NCBI GenBank assembly: GCA_033721235.1
Contig: JAWWAY010000005.1
Location: forward strand, 124,001-188,000
Direction of reading: 5' to 3'
Length of the DNA: 64,000 nucleotides
Source of the DNA: UBA5078 sp033721235
GTDB taxonomy: Bacteria; Pseudomonadota; Gammaproteobacteria; Pseudomonadales; Pseudohongiellaceae
The translations under genes were made by a program, and so were the position numbers. The notes below the pieces were generated by a model. The model did not search any database and was not told where the DNA came from. It was given only the letters and a program-made list of their open reading frames with translations. Shown here in pieces: positions 8,195 to 16,711 of this stretch. How positions within the stretch are numbered: position 1 is the first letter of the stretch; each line of letters begins with the position of its first letter.

Positions 8195-10521
8195 CGTGAA
8201 CCTCCAAGGAATTTTGGTTTAAGTAAAAGCGCCAGTGGCGGCAGTAACAACAGGGATGCAATAAATGCTGCACTTACTGCGATAGATACAAGAAAACCGA
8301 ACTTGAGCAGTGGTGGAACATCGGAGCTAACTAGAGCGCCAAAGCCCAGAGCGATTGCAACAAAGTTAAAGAACTGTGCTCTGCCACTGGTGGCATAGAG
8401 CTTACTTAGACTCTCGAACCAACTATGTTCTTTCTCTTTAAGTAGATGCTTCATGGTATGGGTGGTATGCACTGCGAAATCGACACCCAGACCAATCGCA
8501 ATAGACGCAAACATCGAAGTAGAAACGCTTAACCAAATTCCAGTGACACCCATCATGGCGTATATCAATAGTATGGAAAGACCTACGGGGATGATGACCA
8601 GAAGACCAGCCGACGCAGAACCAAACAGCAAGCTAGCCATAAGGATTACCGCGAGAGCGCACACAAGCACACTCAATAGGTTGTTGGTCATTATCGGCTC
8701 GATCCAGTGATAGCTAACCGGTATATCGCCCGTAATGGTGGCCGTCGCTTCTGAGTCTGCGAAATGCTCATCTATCCACTGCTCGAGGTCAGCAACAATC
8801 TTTCGGTTTTCCGAGTACTTGTTCTGTGTCATGGTCGCTCGAATCAGCGCTTGACGCCTCTCGCCATCTATCTTGTCTTCAAACGCGGTAGGATCACCAG
8901 AGGCGGTATATAGAAAGAATAGCTGAGCAATCAGTATTTCATCATCGGGAATGGTGTAGGCAGCCTCGTCGTTTTCATTTACCGCCTTGTGCATTTGCTT
9001 GATGAAATCGACTATCGATGTGCTGCCTTTGATGCCCTCTACTGAGGTGAGGTAGTGCTGTGTCTCCTCGATTTTTCGCAAGACTTCAGGATCATACAAA
9101 CCCTCTACATCTGGCGTTTCAACCAGGATATCAAGGTAGTAGGTGCCATCCATTAGCGCATTGACTTCCTTATCCGCAATATAGATCGCTTCGGTCGTCT
9201 TGAAGTTATTGATTCGCTCTTCGTTGGGCTCAACCATTGTTGTACCCAGACCCGCAATAATTGCAACTGCGACGCCAATAAAGGCAGTCATAGTAGGGTT
9301 GCTTAGTACTTTTTGCCCTATGGCGTGCAATGTTCTTGCGCTGAAGTTTAGTTTTGAATCTTTAGGCCCTATTGGTTTAAACGCGGCACTAGGCTTGGGT
9401 TTTAATAGCGACAGTATTGCTGGCAATGTTGTCATGCTATAGAACCAAGCGAGAAATACCGCCAAAGCGCCAAATGCTCCAAAATAGAAGATTGGGGGCA
9501 TCGTGGTAGTGGAAGACAAAGCAAAAAAGCCTGCAATAGTCGTGAAGGTAGTAAGCGTGATAGGTTGCCACATATTGCTCATGGCTCTGATAGTTATCTC
9601 CTGCCCGCTAGCCTCAGAGTCTTTGGCAATCTCTTCATAGTATTGACTGAAGATGTGCACAGAGTCGGCTACGGCAATACCTATCATGCAGACAATAAGG
9701 CCATTAGTAATGGCATAGAAAGCGACGCCCGCGGCCGCCATAGCACCCAAAGTGCCGCCGGCAGTTAGAATCACTATGATGTTAGGAATGATGGCGCCCC
9801 TAACAGTTCTAAAGGCTATCGCAAGAATGATTGTAATGATGACTGCCGCTAATGGATTGAGCTTCTTCGCATCGTTGTCGATATACGCTGAAAGATATCC
9901 CGCGACCGCGCCTTCGCCGGAGACATGAAGCGTCATGTCGCTTGTAACCGGCGCATCTTCCAATAACTGAACTACCGACTGATACGTCGCTGCCGCCTCA
10001 TTTTCGTCAATAAGTTCTGCAACAATAACTGTCGCCTGGCCATTTCTTGCGACTAGAGTGCCTTGATATAAAGGAAAATCTTCGATGGCGTCTTTGATCC
10101 ACTTAATACGCTCCGGATTATCTGGAAGCTCTTCAAAAAAGTCTTCCACCTCCATCCCATCGAAAGTGCCAACGATGTTTGATTCGGTGGCAAGAGAGGT
10201 AATCTGATCGGGGTCGATATTATCTACACTCTGTATCCTGTCGCTAATCCATTGCACCAATGCCATAGATTCTGCGTTATATATCCCCGTATCACTCTTA
10301 TTCACCAAGGTCACGAGTATGGGGTCTGCAATATTGAACAGTGCTTCTACTTCATCACGTTTTATTAAGGCAGGGTCCTGTGGGTCGATAAAGGCATCGG
10401 CACTAGTATCTTTGCGGAGTTTCGGCGCTTGGCTACCTAAGGCTAGAAAACTGATGAGTGTTAAGGCGATGACTGGCCACCGCCACCGAATAATAAAATT
10501 AAAATATCCTGTCGCTTTCAT
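8191..10521 (-). CDS. RND-superfamily (MMPL-type) transporter
   Basis: A 776-residue polytopic inner-membrane protein with the RND duplication: a first span (about 15-30), a large periplasmic loop, a block of five or so spans (about 220-370), then a second loop and a second block (about 610-770). It is of the short MMPL/HpnN/Dispatched-like type, not the 1000-residue AcrB type. Conserved intramembrane acidic segments are seen in IGIAVADSVHIFSQYYE and IGLGVDFAVHTTHTMKH. These exporters usually handle lipids or hydrophobic compounds using the proton gradient. AGGAG lies five bases before ATG 10521. It opens the three-gene operon and has a perfect palindrome upstream that is also found at the neighbouring MarR gene. 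Confidence 0.9.
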   Translation of the reverse strand: MKATGYFNFIIRWRWPVIALTLISFLALGSQAPKLRKDTSADAFIDPQDPALIKRDEVEALFNIADPILVTLVNKSDTGIYNAESMALVQWISDRIQSVDNIDPDQITSLATESNIVGTFDGMEVEDFFEELPDNPERIKWIKDAIEDFPLYQGTLVARNGQATVIVAELIDENEAAATYQSVVQLLEDAPVTSDMTLHVSGEGAVAGYLSAYIDNDAKKLNPLAAVIITIILAIAFRTVRGAIIPNIIVILTAGGTLGAMAAAGVAFYAITNGLIVCMIGIAVADSVHIFSQYYEEIAKDSEASGQEITIRAMSNMWQPITLTTFTTIAGFFALSSTTTMPPIFYFGAFGALAVFLAWFYSMTTLPAILSLLKPKPSAAFKPIGPKDSKLNFSARTLHAIGQKVLSNPTMTAFIGVAVAIIAGLGTTMVEPNEERINNFKTTEAIYIADKEVNALMDGTYYLDILVETPDVEGLYDPEVLRKIEETQHYLTSVEGIKGSTSIVDFIKQMHKAVNENDEAAYTIPDDEILIAQLFFLYTASGDPTAFEDKIDGERRQALIRATMTQNKYSENRKIVADLEQWIDEHFADSEATATITGDIPVSYHWIEPIMTNNLLSVLVCALAVILMASLLFGSASAGLLVIIPVGLSILLIYAMMGVTGIWLSVSTSMFASIAIGLGVDFAVHTTHTMKHLLKEKEHSWFESLSKLYATSGRAQFFNFVAIALGFGALVSSDVPPLLKFGFLVSIAVSAAFIASLLLLPPLALLLKPKFLGGSR

Positions 10522-10568
10522 TTTGACTCCTGCTTATGCGGTCTGTGAAACTCGTTTTTTCTCATGTA

Positions 10569-10580
10569 GTGTATATACAC
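10569..10580 (-). promoter_or_regulatory. Perfect 12-base palindrome upstream of the RND operon, probable MarR operator
   Basis: GTGTATATACAC, fully self-complementary, lies about 50 bases upstream of the RND start codon. The identical 12-mer lies upstream of the MarR-type gene at 11055-11066. A shared perfect palindrome in front of a dimeric regulator and its neighbouring operon is strong circumstantial evidence for its binding site. Confidence 0.7.
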
Positions 10581-10602
10581 AATAGCGAGCTAAAAAAAGC
10601 TG

Positions 10603-11037
10603 CTAGTCACCAAATGCGATGTCCAGCCACAGCTCTTTGTTTTCCTTCCACTTGGAAGGTCCTATGCGATTTTCGAAATTACTCTGCATTTTCTTCCAAA
10701 GGGGCATCGCCTTCTCAAGCATCTGCTCGCCCTCTGGAGTGATACTGACTTTTCTTTCTCTGCGATAGCCCTCGGCGGCGAGCTCAATCAAGCCTCTGGA
10801 TGCCATGAGCTCTAGAGTTCTAATCAGTGATGTTCGCTCCATGGCCAGTTTATCCGCCATGGCGGTAATGGAAGAAGGCTCCTTGCCTTTTATCACTGCT
10901 AGCAGCGTAAACTGAGTACTCTTTAAACCAATACCCTTAAGCGCCTCATCATAGTCTCGCGTTATTCGCCTGGCGGCGGCGCGAGCCCTGAAGCAGGGGC
11001 AGTTCTCGAATACATCTGTTAAGTCTTGAGTGTCCAT
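10603..11037 (-). CDS. MarR-family transcriptional regulator
   Basis: A winged-helix regulator of 144 residues from ATG 11037. The MarR core is visible: IGLKSTQFTLLAVI, then SITAMADKLAMERTSLIRTLELM as the recognition region and RRERKVSITPEG as the wing. An upstream TTG at 11073 would give 12 more residues but would place the palindrome GTGTATATACAC inside the coding sequence, so the ATG is preferred. A short cysteine motif (ENCPCFRARA) near the N-terminus might sense redox or a ligand. It probably controls itself and the RND-LolA-barrel operon downstream, and perhaps the divergent serine hydrolase. Confidence 0.88.
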   Translation of the reverse strand: MDTQDLTDVFENCPCFRARAAARRITRDYDEALKGIGLKSTQFTLLAVIKGKEPSSITAMADKLAMERTSLIRTLELMASRGLIELAAEGYRRERKVSITPEGEQMLEKAMPLWKKMQSNFENRIGPSKWKENKELWLDIAFGD

Positions 11038-11054
11038 GTCGGCGAATTTATCAC

Positions 11055-11066
11055 GTGTATATACAC
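11055..11066. promoter_or_regulatory. Perfect 12-base palindrome at the MarR gene, probable autoregulatory operator
   Basis: Second copy of GTGTATATACAC, 18 bases upstream of the chosen MarR start codon and in the divergent region shared with the serine hydrolase at 11188. The flanking bases differ from the copy at 10569, so the conserved unit is the 12-mer itself. Confidence 0.7.
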
Positions 11067-11187
11067 TATGCAAGAGCTTCGGCCAGTCTTAAGCGTCCTT
11101 TGAACGCAGTGGATGCCTCGAACACTGCAATATCGCCCAATTTTGCATACACTTGCTTAGCAAACACCTGATACCGGAGAGTAATAA

Positions 11188-12510
11188 ATGATAATAAGAA
11201 CTTTTTTCTGCCGTCCAGACACTAGAGCGAGGCAATCCCATAACAGTGTGGCTGGGTTTCTTTTCGCCCTCGCGATTGTCCTTAGCGGCGCAAGTTTCTC
11301 CCAAGCGACCATCGCCCAGACAACGGCAAGCCCCGAGTCCGTGGGCCTCTCATCGGAGCGCCTGAAAAGAATTGACGAGCTGATGGAGCGCTATATGCAG
11401 GAGCAGCATATTAGTGGTGCCATCACCGCAGTCTCTCGCCATGGTGAAATAGCTCACTTCTCTGCCCAGGGTTACATGGATATCGAGAGTGAGACGCATA
11501 TGCGCGATGACGCTATTTTTCGCATGGCGTCCATGTCAAAGCCTGTCACTGGTGTAGCGATATTGATGATGCTAGAGGAAGGCAAGCTTCGGCTCGAAGA
11601 CCCGGTGTCTAAATTTATTCCTGAGTTTACTAACACTACTGTCGCTATGCTTACCGATCCAGATGCAGAGCCCTCACGAGACCCCGATATCTATCGCACA
11701 CCGGCTGACAGAGAAATTACGGTTAAAGACCTCTTAACCCATACCTCCGGGCTCGCCTCTAGCGGCATAGCTTCGCGCACCACAGCCCGTCTTGCGCCCC
11801 GTGATACTTCCTTGGATTTAGGCACATACATACCCACTCTTGGGCAAGTCCCGCTGGACTTTCAGCCCGGCACTAGATGGCGTTATAGCTTACTGGCGGG
11901 AATTGAAACCTTAGGCCGCATCGTGGAAGTGACATCGGGTCTGAGTTTTGATGAGTTCCTACGCCAAAGAATATTTGAACCCCTAGAGATGCACGACACT
12001 AGCTTTGTAGTGCCAGACGAGAAATTAGACCGGCTCGTGACACTTTACGAACGCAGCGATGAAGGAGAGCTTGAACGCGCCGATCAGACTCCCTCCTGGC
12101 TCGATACACGCACTCTATTCTCTGGCGGTGGCGGGCTCTATTCAACTACTCACGATTATATGCGCTTCGCTCAAATGCTGCTTAACCGCGGAGAATTGGA
12201 TGGAGAAAGAGTACTCGGCATTCGAACGGTAGAGCTAATGGCCTCCAATCATATAGGCGATTTATATGGCCCCGCCGCTGGAAGAGCAGAAGGCTTGGGC
12301 TTTGGCCTTACCGTAGAAGTAGTCCTTGATCCGGTTCTGGCTAATACTCGTCGTGGCAAAGGCAGCTTTAGTTGGGGCGGCGCCTTCGGAACGTATTTCT
12401 GGGTAGACCCCGCCAACGATCTGACCGGCTTAATGATGATTCAAACGCCCAACTCTGATTTACGTAAAGACTTTATAAATGCGGTAATTCAGGCAATAGT
12501 TGAAGATTAA
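11188..12510 (+). CDS. Exported serine hydrolase, beta-lactamase (class C-like) family
   Basis: A 440-residue exported enzyme of the PF00144 family. It has an N-terminal hydrophobic signal segment (about residues 22-42), the SxxK motif SMSK in FRMASMSKPVTG, a WRYSL motif where YxN is expected and a late GGAFGTYFW block. GGAGAG lies before ATG 11188. Overall order and spacing match the interrupted gene at 256, so the two are paralogues and this is the intact copy. It diverges from the MarR gene and may share its control region. Esterase, DD-carboxypeptidase-like or amidase activity are all possible; true beta-lactamase activity is unlikely from the motifs. Confidence 0.85.
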   Translation: MIIRTFFCRPDTRARQSHNSVAGFLFALAIVLSGASFSQATIAQTTASPESVGLSSERLKRIDELMERYMQEQHISGAITAVSRHGEIAHFSAQGYMDIESETHMRDDAIFRMASMSKPVTGVAILMMLEEGKLRLEDPVSKFIPEFTNTTVAMLTDPDAEPSRDPDIYRTPADREITVKDLLTHTSGLASSGIASRTTARLAPRDTSLDLGTYIPTLGQVPLDFQPGTRWRYSLLAGIETLGRIVEVTSGLSFDEFLRQRIFEPLEMHDTSFVVPDEKLDRLVTLYERSDEGELERADQTPSWLDTRTLFSGGGGLYSTTHDYMRFAQMLLNRGELDGERVLGIRTVELMASNHIGDLYGPAAGRAEGLGFGLTVEVVLDPVLANTRRGKGSFSWGGAFGTYFWVDPANDLTGLMMIQTPNSDLRKDFINAVIQAIVED

Positions 12511-12521
12511 GGCCTATGGAA

Positions 12522-12551
12522 GCGGCGAGGCCTAAGACAAAGCTTCGCCGC
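12522..12551 (+). terminator. Stem-loop after the serine hydrolase
   Basis: GCGGCGAGGC (12522-12531) pairs with GCTTCGCCGC (12542-12551) with one G-T pair and a 10-base loop, starting 12 bases after the stop codon. No T run follows, so it is a probable RNA 3' end rather than a strong intrinsic terminator. From here to 12785 no gene is seen. Confidence 0.5.
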
Positions 12552-12785
12552 CCCAAGAGTATTGTGCTGACAGTCATTGCTAAGCATCTATGACATGATC
12601 ATATTCACCGCGTAATAGTGAGTACACTTCCATATCATGACGGTGACCGTTTATTACTCCCCATTATTAGAGTCCACAAGGCGAAAAATAGTAGCGGTGT
12701 GCATTGCCGTAACTAGATTCAGTTCTACAAAGTCATCCATCTCTTACCTAGTTATTCCGATTTATTGAGAATTTAACGGCTTTCT

Positions 12786-14264
12786 CTACTCCACTATTTT
12801 TATCCAATCTCCCTCTTTTGGTGTGCCGATAGGATAGTAGGCGTTGTAGAGCCTTAGAGTTTCCTCTGGATACTGAGCGATTGAGCTCATGCGGGCCAGC
12901 GCGGCAAAACTAAAACCTGCACCAACTTGCACGTATCGTAGGCGTTTTTCGGTGCCTGGAACGCGCTCATTGACTTGAATGGCTCTGAAACTACGAATAC
13001 TCCCTAACAGCTGCCGATCGAGCTCCTGTGCCGCCTCACCTTCGGGAAGCACTCCGGAAAAAATATACGCTCTGGGCCCCATATAGATAACAGCTACACG
13101 CTTCGTTACGCCCGCCTCTTCTACAATGCCGGTATACCCTGTTAGACGAAATTGCTGCAAAGCCTCAGACTTTTGCAATTCCTCATAACCCAGCTCTTCA
13201 CGCAGATACAAACGGGGCTCTTTGGCGCCCTGCAGTCGGCGCACCTCAATGTCTAAGCGCCCCGATGCATCCTCATCAATCGCACTTACTGTGGTGGTTG
13301 TTTCTTCTATGGTCCAATTACCCGGAAACACCATCGTATACCCGAGTAAATCTTGATAATAACGGTTGCGCCCCGATTCAGAGGACAGCTTACGACTCTC
13401 ACCGACTATTAAGCCGTCCATTGCTTGGCGAAACTCCGCTTCGTCCGCCTGGGAAATATGATCTGTTGGCAGGTTTCCAACACTGCTAACAGCCTCACGT
13501 AAACGGCGATCGTTGCGCGGATGGGTGGCAAAGACGCCATGATAACTAGGCCTCTGATTGGCTACCTTAGTATCAAAATCCTCTTGGTTTTTCAGCACTG
13601 TTACCACCTTGATAACTGCCTGTGGATCGTAACCAGCCTTAACCAAATACTCGGCCCCTAACGTGTCTGCCTGTAGTTCTTGTTCACGCCCGAAACCACT
13701 GAGACCCGCCTGTGCATAGAGTGAGCCTATCTCCATCACCTGACTTCCAATATAGCCATTACCCGTCGCCACCGCAGTGACGATACCGCCAACATTCGCC
13801 GCTATATTGGCCAGGCTGCCACCAGTCTGGCGCTGCACCGCATGCCGCGCTGTAATATGACCAATCTCATGACCCAACACAGCGGCCAGCTCAGCCTCTG
13901 AGTTTAAGTAAGCGAGCAAGCCTCTGTTTATATACACATAGCCGCCCGGGAGCGCGAATGCGTTAATTTCCGGGCTATCGATAACGGTGAACGTATACTC
14001 TAAGTCTGGCCTGTGACTCTGGCGAGCTACCCTCTGCCCCACTTTATCGATGTACGCCTGAAGCTCTTCATCCTCATAGACGCTGGAGCTCTGCATAACT
14101 TTTGCGTGCTCCTCGGCGCCTATTTCTAATTCGCGTTTCTCGGAAACGGTCACAACATTGAGATTACCCGTGGCAGGATTTACTGCGCACTGGCTTAGCC
14201 CCATGACACATGCGATTGTGGCCAAGAATAATCTAGCTGCTTTAGCTAGACGAAAGCTTGGCAT
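12786..14264 (-). CDS. M48-family metalloprotease lipoprotein (BepA-like)
   Basis: A 492-residue exported zinc protease. ATG 14264 has TAGGAG seven bases upstream and starts a lipoprotein signal with lipobox GLSQC (Cys about 26). The zinc motif HEIGH is at about 132-136 and the third ligand region is EQELQADTLGAEYL. A roughly 250-residue C-terminal part follows, ending in DWIKIVE as in other large periplasmic M48 proteins. Such enzymes assist or degrade outer-membrane assembly intermediates. It is the last gene of the 12-gene minus-strand run, 40 bases after a lipoprotein gene, so it may mature or quality-check that system's components. Confidence 0.88.
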   Translation of the reverse strand: MPSFRLAKAARLFLATIACVMGLSQCAVNPATGNLNVVTVSEKRELEIGAEEHAKVMQSSSVYEDEELQAYIDKVGQRVARQSHRPDLEYTFTVIDSPEINAFALPGGYVYINRGLLAYLNSEAELAAVLGHEIGHITARHAVQRQTGGSLANIAANVGGIVTAVATGNGYIGSQVMEIGSLYAQAGLSGFGREQELQADTLGAEYLVKAGYDPQAVIKVVTVLKNQEDFDTKVANQRPSYHGVFATHPRNDRRLREAVSSVGNLPTDHISQADEAEFRQAMDGLIVGESRKLSSESGRNRYYQDLLGYTMVFPGNWTIEETTTTVSAIDEDASGRLDIEVRRLQGAKEPRLYLREELGYEELQKSEALQQFRLTGYTGIVEEAGVTKRVAVIYMGPRAYIFSGVLPEGEAAQELDRQLLGSIRSFRAIQVNERVPGTEKRLRYVQVGAGFSFAALARMSSIAQYPEETLRLYNAYYPIGTPKEGDWIKIVE

Positions 14265-14304
14265 TGAAACACTCCTAAGAGTCCTGATAAGTAGCATGGT
14301 TCTA

Positions 14305-15003
14305 TTATTCTCCACGGACGAACTGCTGTAGCTGAGCCGCAAGGCTTTGACAGGCATTGTTTTCAACTCTGGCTATTAGTGGTATCGGTATCACTAGGGC
14401 GGGCATATAGGACTGACCATTGGCCTCCGCGCTAATGGTGCCAACATTATCAAACGTCCTGATATCCCATACGCGAACATCGAAGTTGGAGTCGTTCTCC
14501 CAAGTGCCAAAACCAAAGCAACCCGCCCCACCAGGGGCAATAGTGCAGGACAATGTCCCCAAGGAGTTGGACCTTTCCGTTTGCCCATCGACCCACACCA
14601 AGTAGCGAATGCCGTACTCAGCCATTTTTTGTTCGACAATTGGTTCCTGCATTAGGGCCTGCAAGTCTTCGGTACGCAGCGGAGCGGTCCTCGGTTCGAA
14701 CCAAGGGAACAAAGCGTCAATAAATTCAATCTCGGGAATAACCCTTAAACCAAATTCTCCCTGAGAGACTGCATCGCCTACACACTCGACAAACTGTTCC
14801 CTCGTTTCATAGGTACTGCCTTGACGTCGCCCCAGTATGACAATCGACTCATGGGATTCAATACCAGTCTCGCCTTGGCGATACTCATCAATGCGTGTGG
14901 TAGTGCAGTTGGATAAGAGCAACAATAACACTGTCACAAAAAAGCCACGCACGCAGATGCTGCCCTGCGATACTGCTTTATTTGTGACTCCCGTATTGTG
15001 CAT
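14305..15003 (-). CDS. Lipoprotein of unknown function
   Basis: A 232-residue protein with a lipoprotein signal (hydrophobic VTVLLLLLSNC, Cys about 33) followed by a soluble domain containing GLRVIPEIEFIDALFPW and IRYLVWVDGQTE. I do not recognise a named family; the arrangement recalls small lipoproteins that sense or assemble envelope complexes. It sits 18 bases after the lipoprotein gene at 15022 and before the M48 protease, so it is almost certainly cotranscribed with the VWA/ExbB genes. Confidence 0.7.
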   Translation of the reverse strand: MHNTGVTNKAVSQGSICVRGFFVTVLLLLLSNCTTTRIDEYRQGETGIESHESIVILGRRQGSTYETREQFVECVGDAVSQGEFGLRVIPEIEFIDALFPWFEPRTAPLRTEDLQALMQEPIVEQKMAEYGIRYLVWVDGQTERSNSLGTLSCTIAPGGAGCFGFGTWENDSNFDVRVWDIRTFDNVGTISAEANGQSYMPALVIPIPLIARVENNACQSLAAQLQQFVRGE

Positions 15004-15021
15004 GCTTAGACCCTATTTAAT

Positions 15022-15672
15022 TTACTGCTGAAACTCACTCAACCAATCTCTTACTTCTGGCACGCTGGAGAAACCTAAGGAGAAATTCGACCCTAGATCC
15101 CTCAAGGCCCCAACCGCCGCTTCGTTTACCCCCGCCTCCACCGACTGAAACGACTCGGTAGGAGCGCGGCCATAAGAAGTCAGAATCCAATCCGCTATGT
15201 AGTCACCATTGGGCGACAATAATTGCATATTGTATTTTAACCATACCTCATAAGCGCCAAGTCGCGTTTTTTGGGGAAGCCCAAGTTGAAATTCTTCGAT
15301 GTTGGGAATAAAGACGATGTCTACACCCGCCCTTGAGGCCTCATCTAAATCATCTAGTACCGTGACGCTTGAGAACATGCCTGGCAAGATACTATCGAAG
15401 AGCTCTACATGCGTTTGCCCGCTACTAATAGCATACTCTTCATCGCCTTCATCCGTGTACTCGATAAACATGAACTCTTTCAAATCGGGCGTATAGTATA
15501 CTCCCACGTTCGCCTCTATCGCTCTTAATGCCGGCGTAGGATACTCCCCCTCAATAACAATAGCCTTGACCCCGCAAGCCACTAAAAATTGCACAAGCAT
15601 TACGGTAAACACTAAGCGTACTGCCGCATTTATAGCATTGTGCCTACTAGCGAATATAACTGTCTTGCTCAT
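15022..15672 (-). CDS. Lipoprotein of unknown function
   Basis: A 216-residue protein with a long n-region and lipobox LVAC (Cys about 33). The mature part alternates strands and helices, with YTPDLKEFMFIEYTDEGDEEY and a later YEVWLKYNMQLLSPNGDYIADW block. That second block resembles periplasmic proteins that report on cell-envelope components, but I cannot assign a family. It lies 28 bases after the second VWA gene, within the operon. Confidence 0.7.
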   Translation of the reverse strand: MSKTVIFASRHNAINAAVRLVFTVMLVQFLVACGVKAIVIEGEYPTPALRAIEANVGVYYTPDLKEFMFIEYTDEGDEEYAISSGQTHVELFDSILPGMFSSVTVLDDLDEASRAGVDIVFIPNIEEFQLGLPQKTRLGAYEVWLKYNMQLLSPNGDYIADWILTSYGRAPTESFQSVEAGVNEAAVGALRDLGSNFSLGFSSVPEVRDWLSEFQQ

Positions 15673-15700
15673 ATGCCTACTTCCGTTAAATTATTGCGTG

Positions 15701-16711
15701 TCACCTAAAGCTATTCAGGCCCACGAAAGTGCCACCATTACGCTGGGTCAGTTCACGCATAAGATTTGCATATCGATAAACACTATTTTGATAACGCCTC
15801 TCCAATTCGAATAGCACGGGGAAACCGATGGCATGAACTCTTACCATTGGGTTTCCGTCAGCGTCCTTCTGGTTCAGCCTATCTATCGTTTCAATAACGC
15901 GGGTAATTGAGCCATTGGGCTGAAAGTCATCACCCATGACATAGACACTAATTTTTTTATCGGGGGTGTAATACGTATTAATTGCTGCAGTAACGCCCTC
16001 TACCGGACTACTGTTACTAAAGGGGCTCCAACTACGCAATGTGCTAATAATGGTATTGCGCCTTTGTGGTGTATCGGGGATCCATTGCCCGCGAAAGGAG
16101 TCAAACATATAGTCGCCCATATCATTCATGATCTGGATACCTTTGACTTCCGGGTACACGTCTAAGGTCTGCACTATGGTATCAATAAGATGGGGCCAGG
16201 CATTGCCAAACATACTACCCGAGGTATCCACAACGAAAATAATATATTCGCTGTCGACCGGTATGCCCCCTATAAGATTATTCGTGCTTTCGAAATCTTC
16301 CCCTAGCAAGCGTTGCATCTCGGCGCTGAGAGACTGTTTGGCCAAAGCCAGTTTTTCCATTTCGATAATACGCTCTTGGGCAATGCTATCGCTGGAATTA
16401 AATCGCCCTTCGACCTCGTATAGCTCGCGTTGTAGATTCGCCACTCTATCTTGTACAGCTGCCAACTGCTCCCGCTTGGCGTTTAGATCTTCATTGACTA
16501 CCTCAGTCTCGCCACGTATCTCAAATAGCATGTCCTGCAACTCACTAATTTGATCTGCCTCGATATTAGTCTCGCTGCGACTGTCGTCAAAAGGAGAGTT
16601 ATCGCTAATCAAAAGCAATAGAATAATGGCGCCAAAACCACAGGAGATAACATCGAGAAAGGCGATGCTAGAAGATTCAGAGCTGTCTCGGCGTCTACGT
16701 ATCATGGCCAA
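15701..16711 (-). CDS. Membrane-anchored von Willebrand factor A protein with ExbD/TolR-like N-terminus
   Basis: A 336-residue protein. Residues 1-9 are strongly basic; one membrane span follows with the motif AFLDVISCGFGA, placing Asp20 inside the span. A long coiled-coil-like stretch (about 55-130) leads to a VWA domain with MIDAS motif VDTSGSM. The layout (cytoplasmic basic end, one span with a buried Asp, periplasmic helix, binding domain) matches ExbD, TolR and MotB stator subunits. The gene overlaps the first VWA gene by 10 bases and is its paralogue. I infer that it partners the ExbB-like channel at 19154. In the usual position of a later VWA motif it has MGDD. Confidence 0.82.
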   Translation of the reverse strand: MAMIRRRRDSSESSSIAFLDVISCGFGAIILLLLISDNSPFDDSRSETNIEADQISELQDMLFEIRGETEVVNEDLNAKREQLAAVQDRVANLQRELYEVEGRFNSSDSIAQERIIEMEKLALAKQSLSAEMQRLLGEDFESTNNLIGGIPVDSEYIIFVVDTSGSMFGNAWPHLIDTIVQTLDVYPEVKGIQIMNDMGDYMFDSFRGQWIPDTPQRRNTIISTLRSWSPFSNSSPVEGVTAAINTYYTPDKKISVYVMGDDFQPNGSITRVIETIDRLNQKDADGNPMVRVHAIGFPVLFELERRYQNSVYRYANLMRELTQRNGGTFVGLNSFR

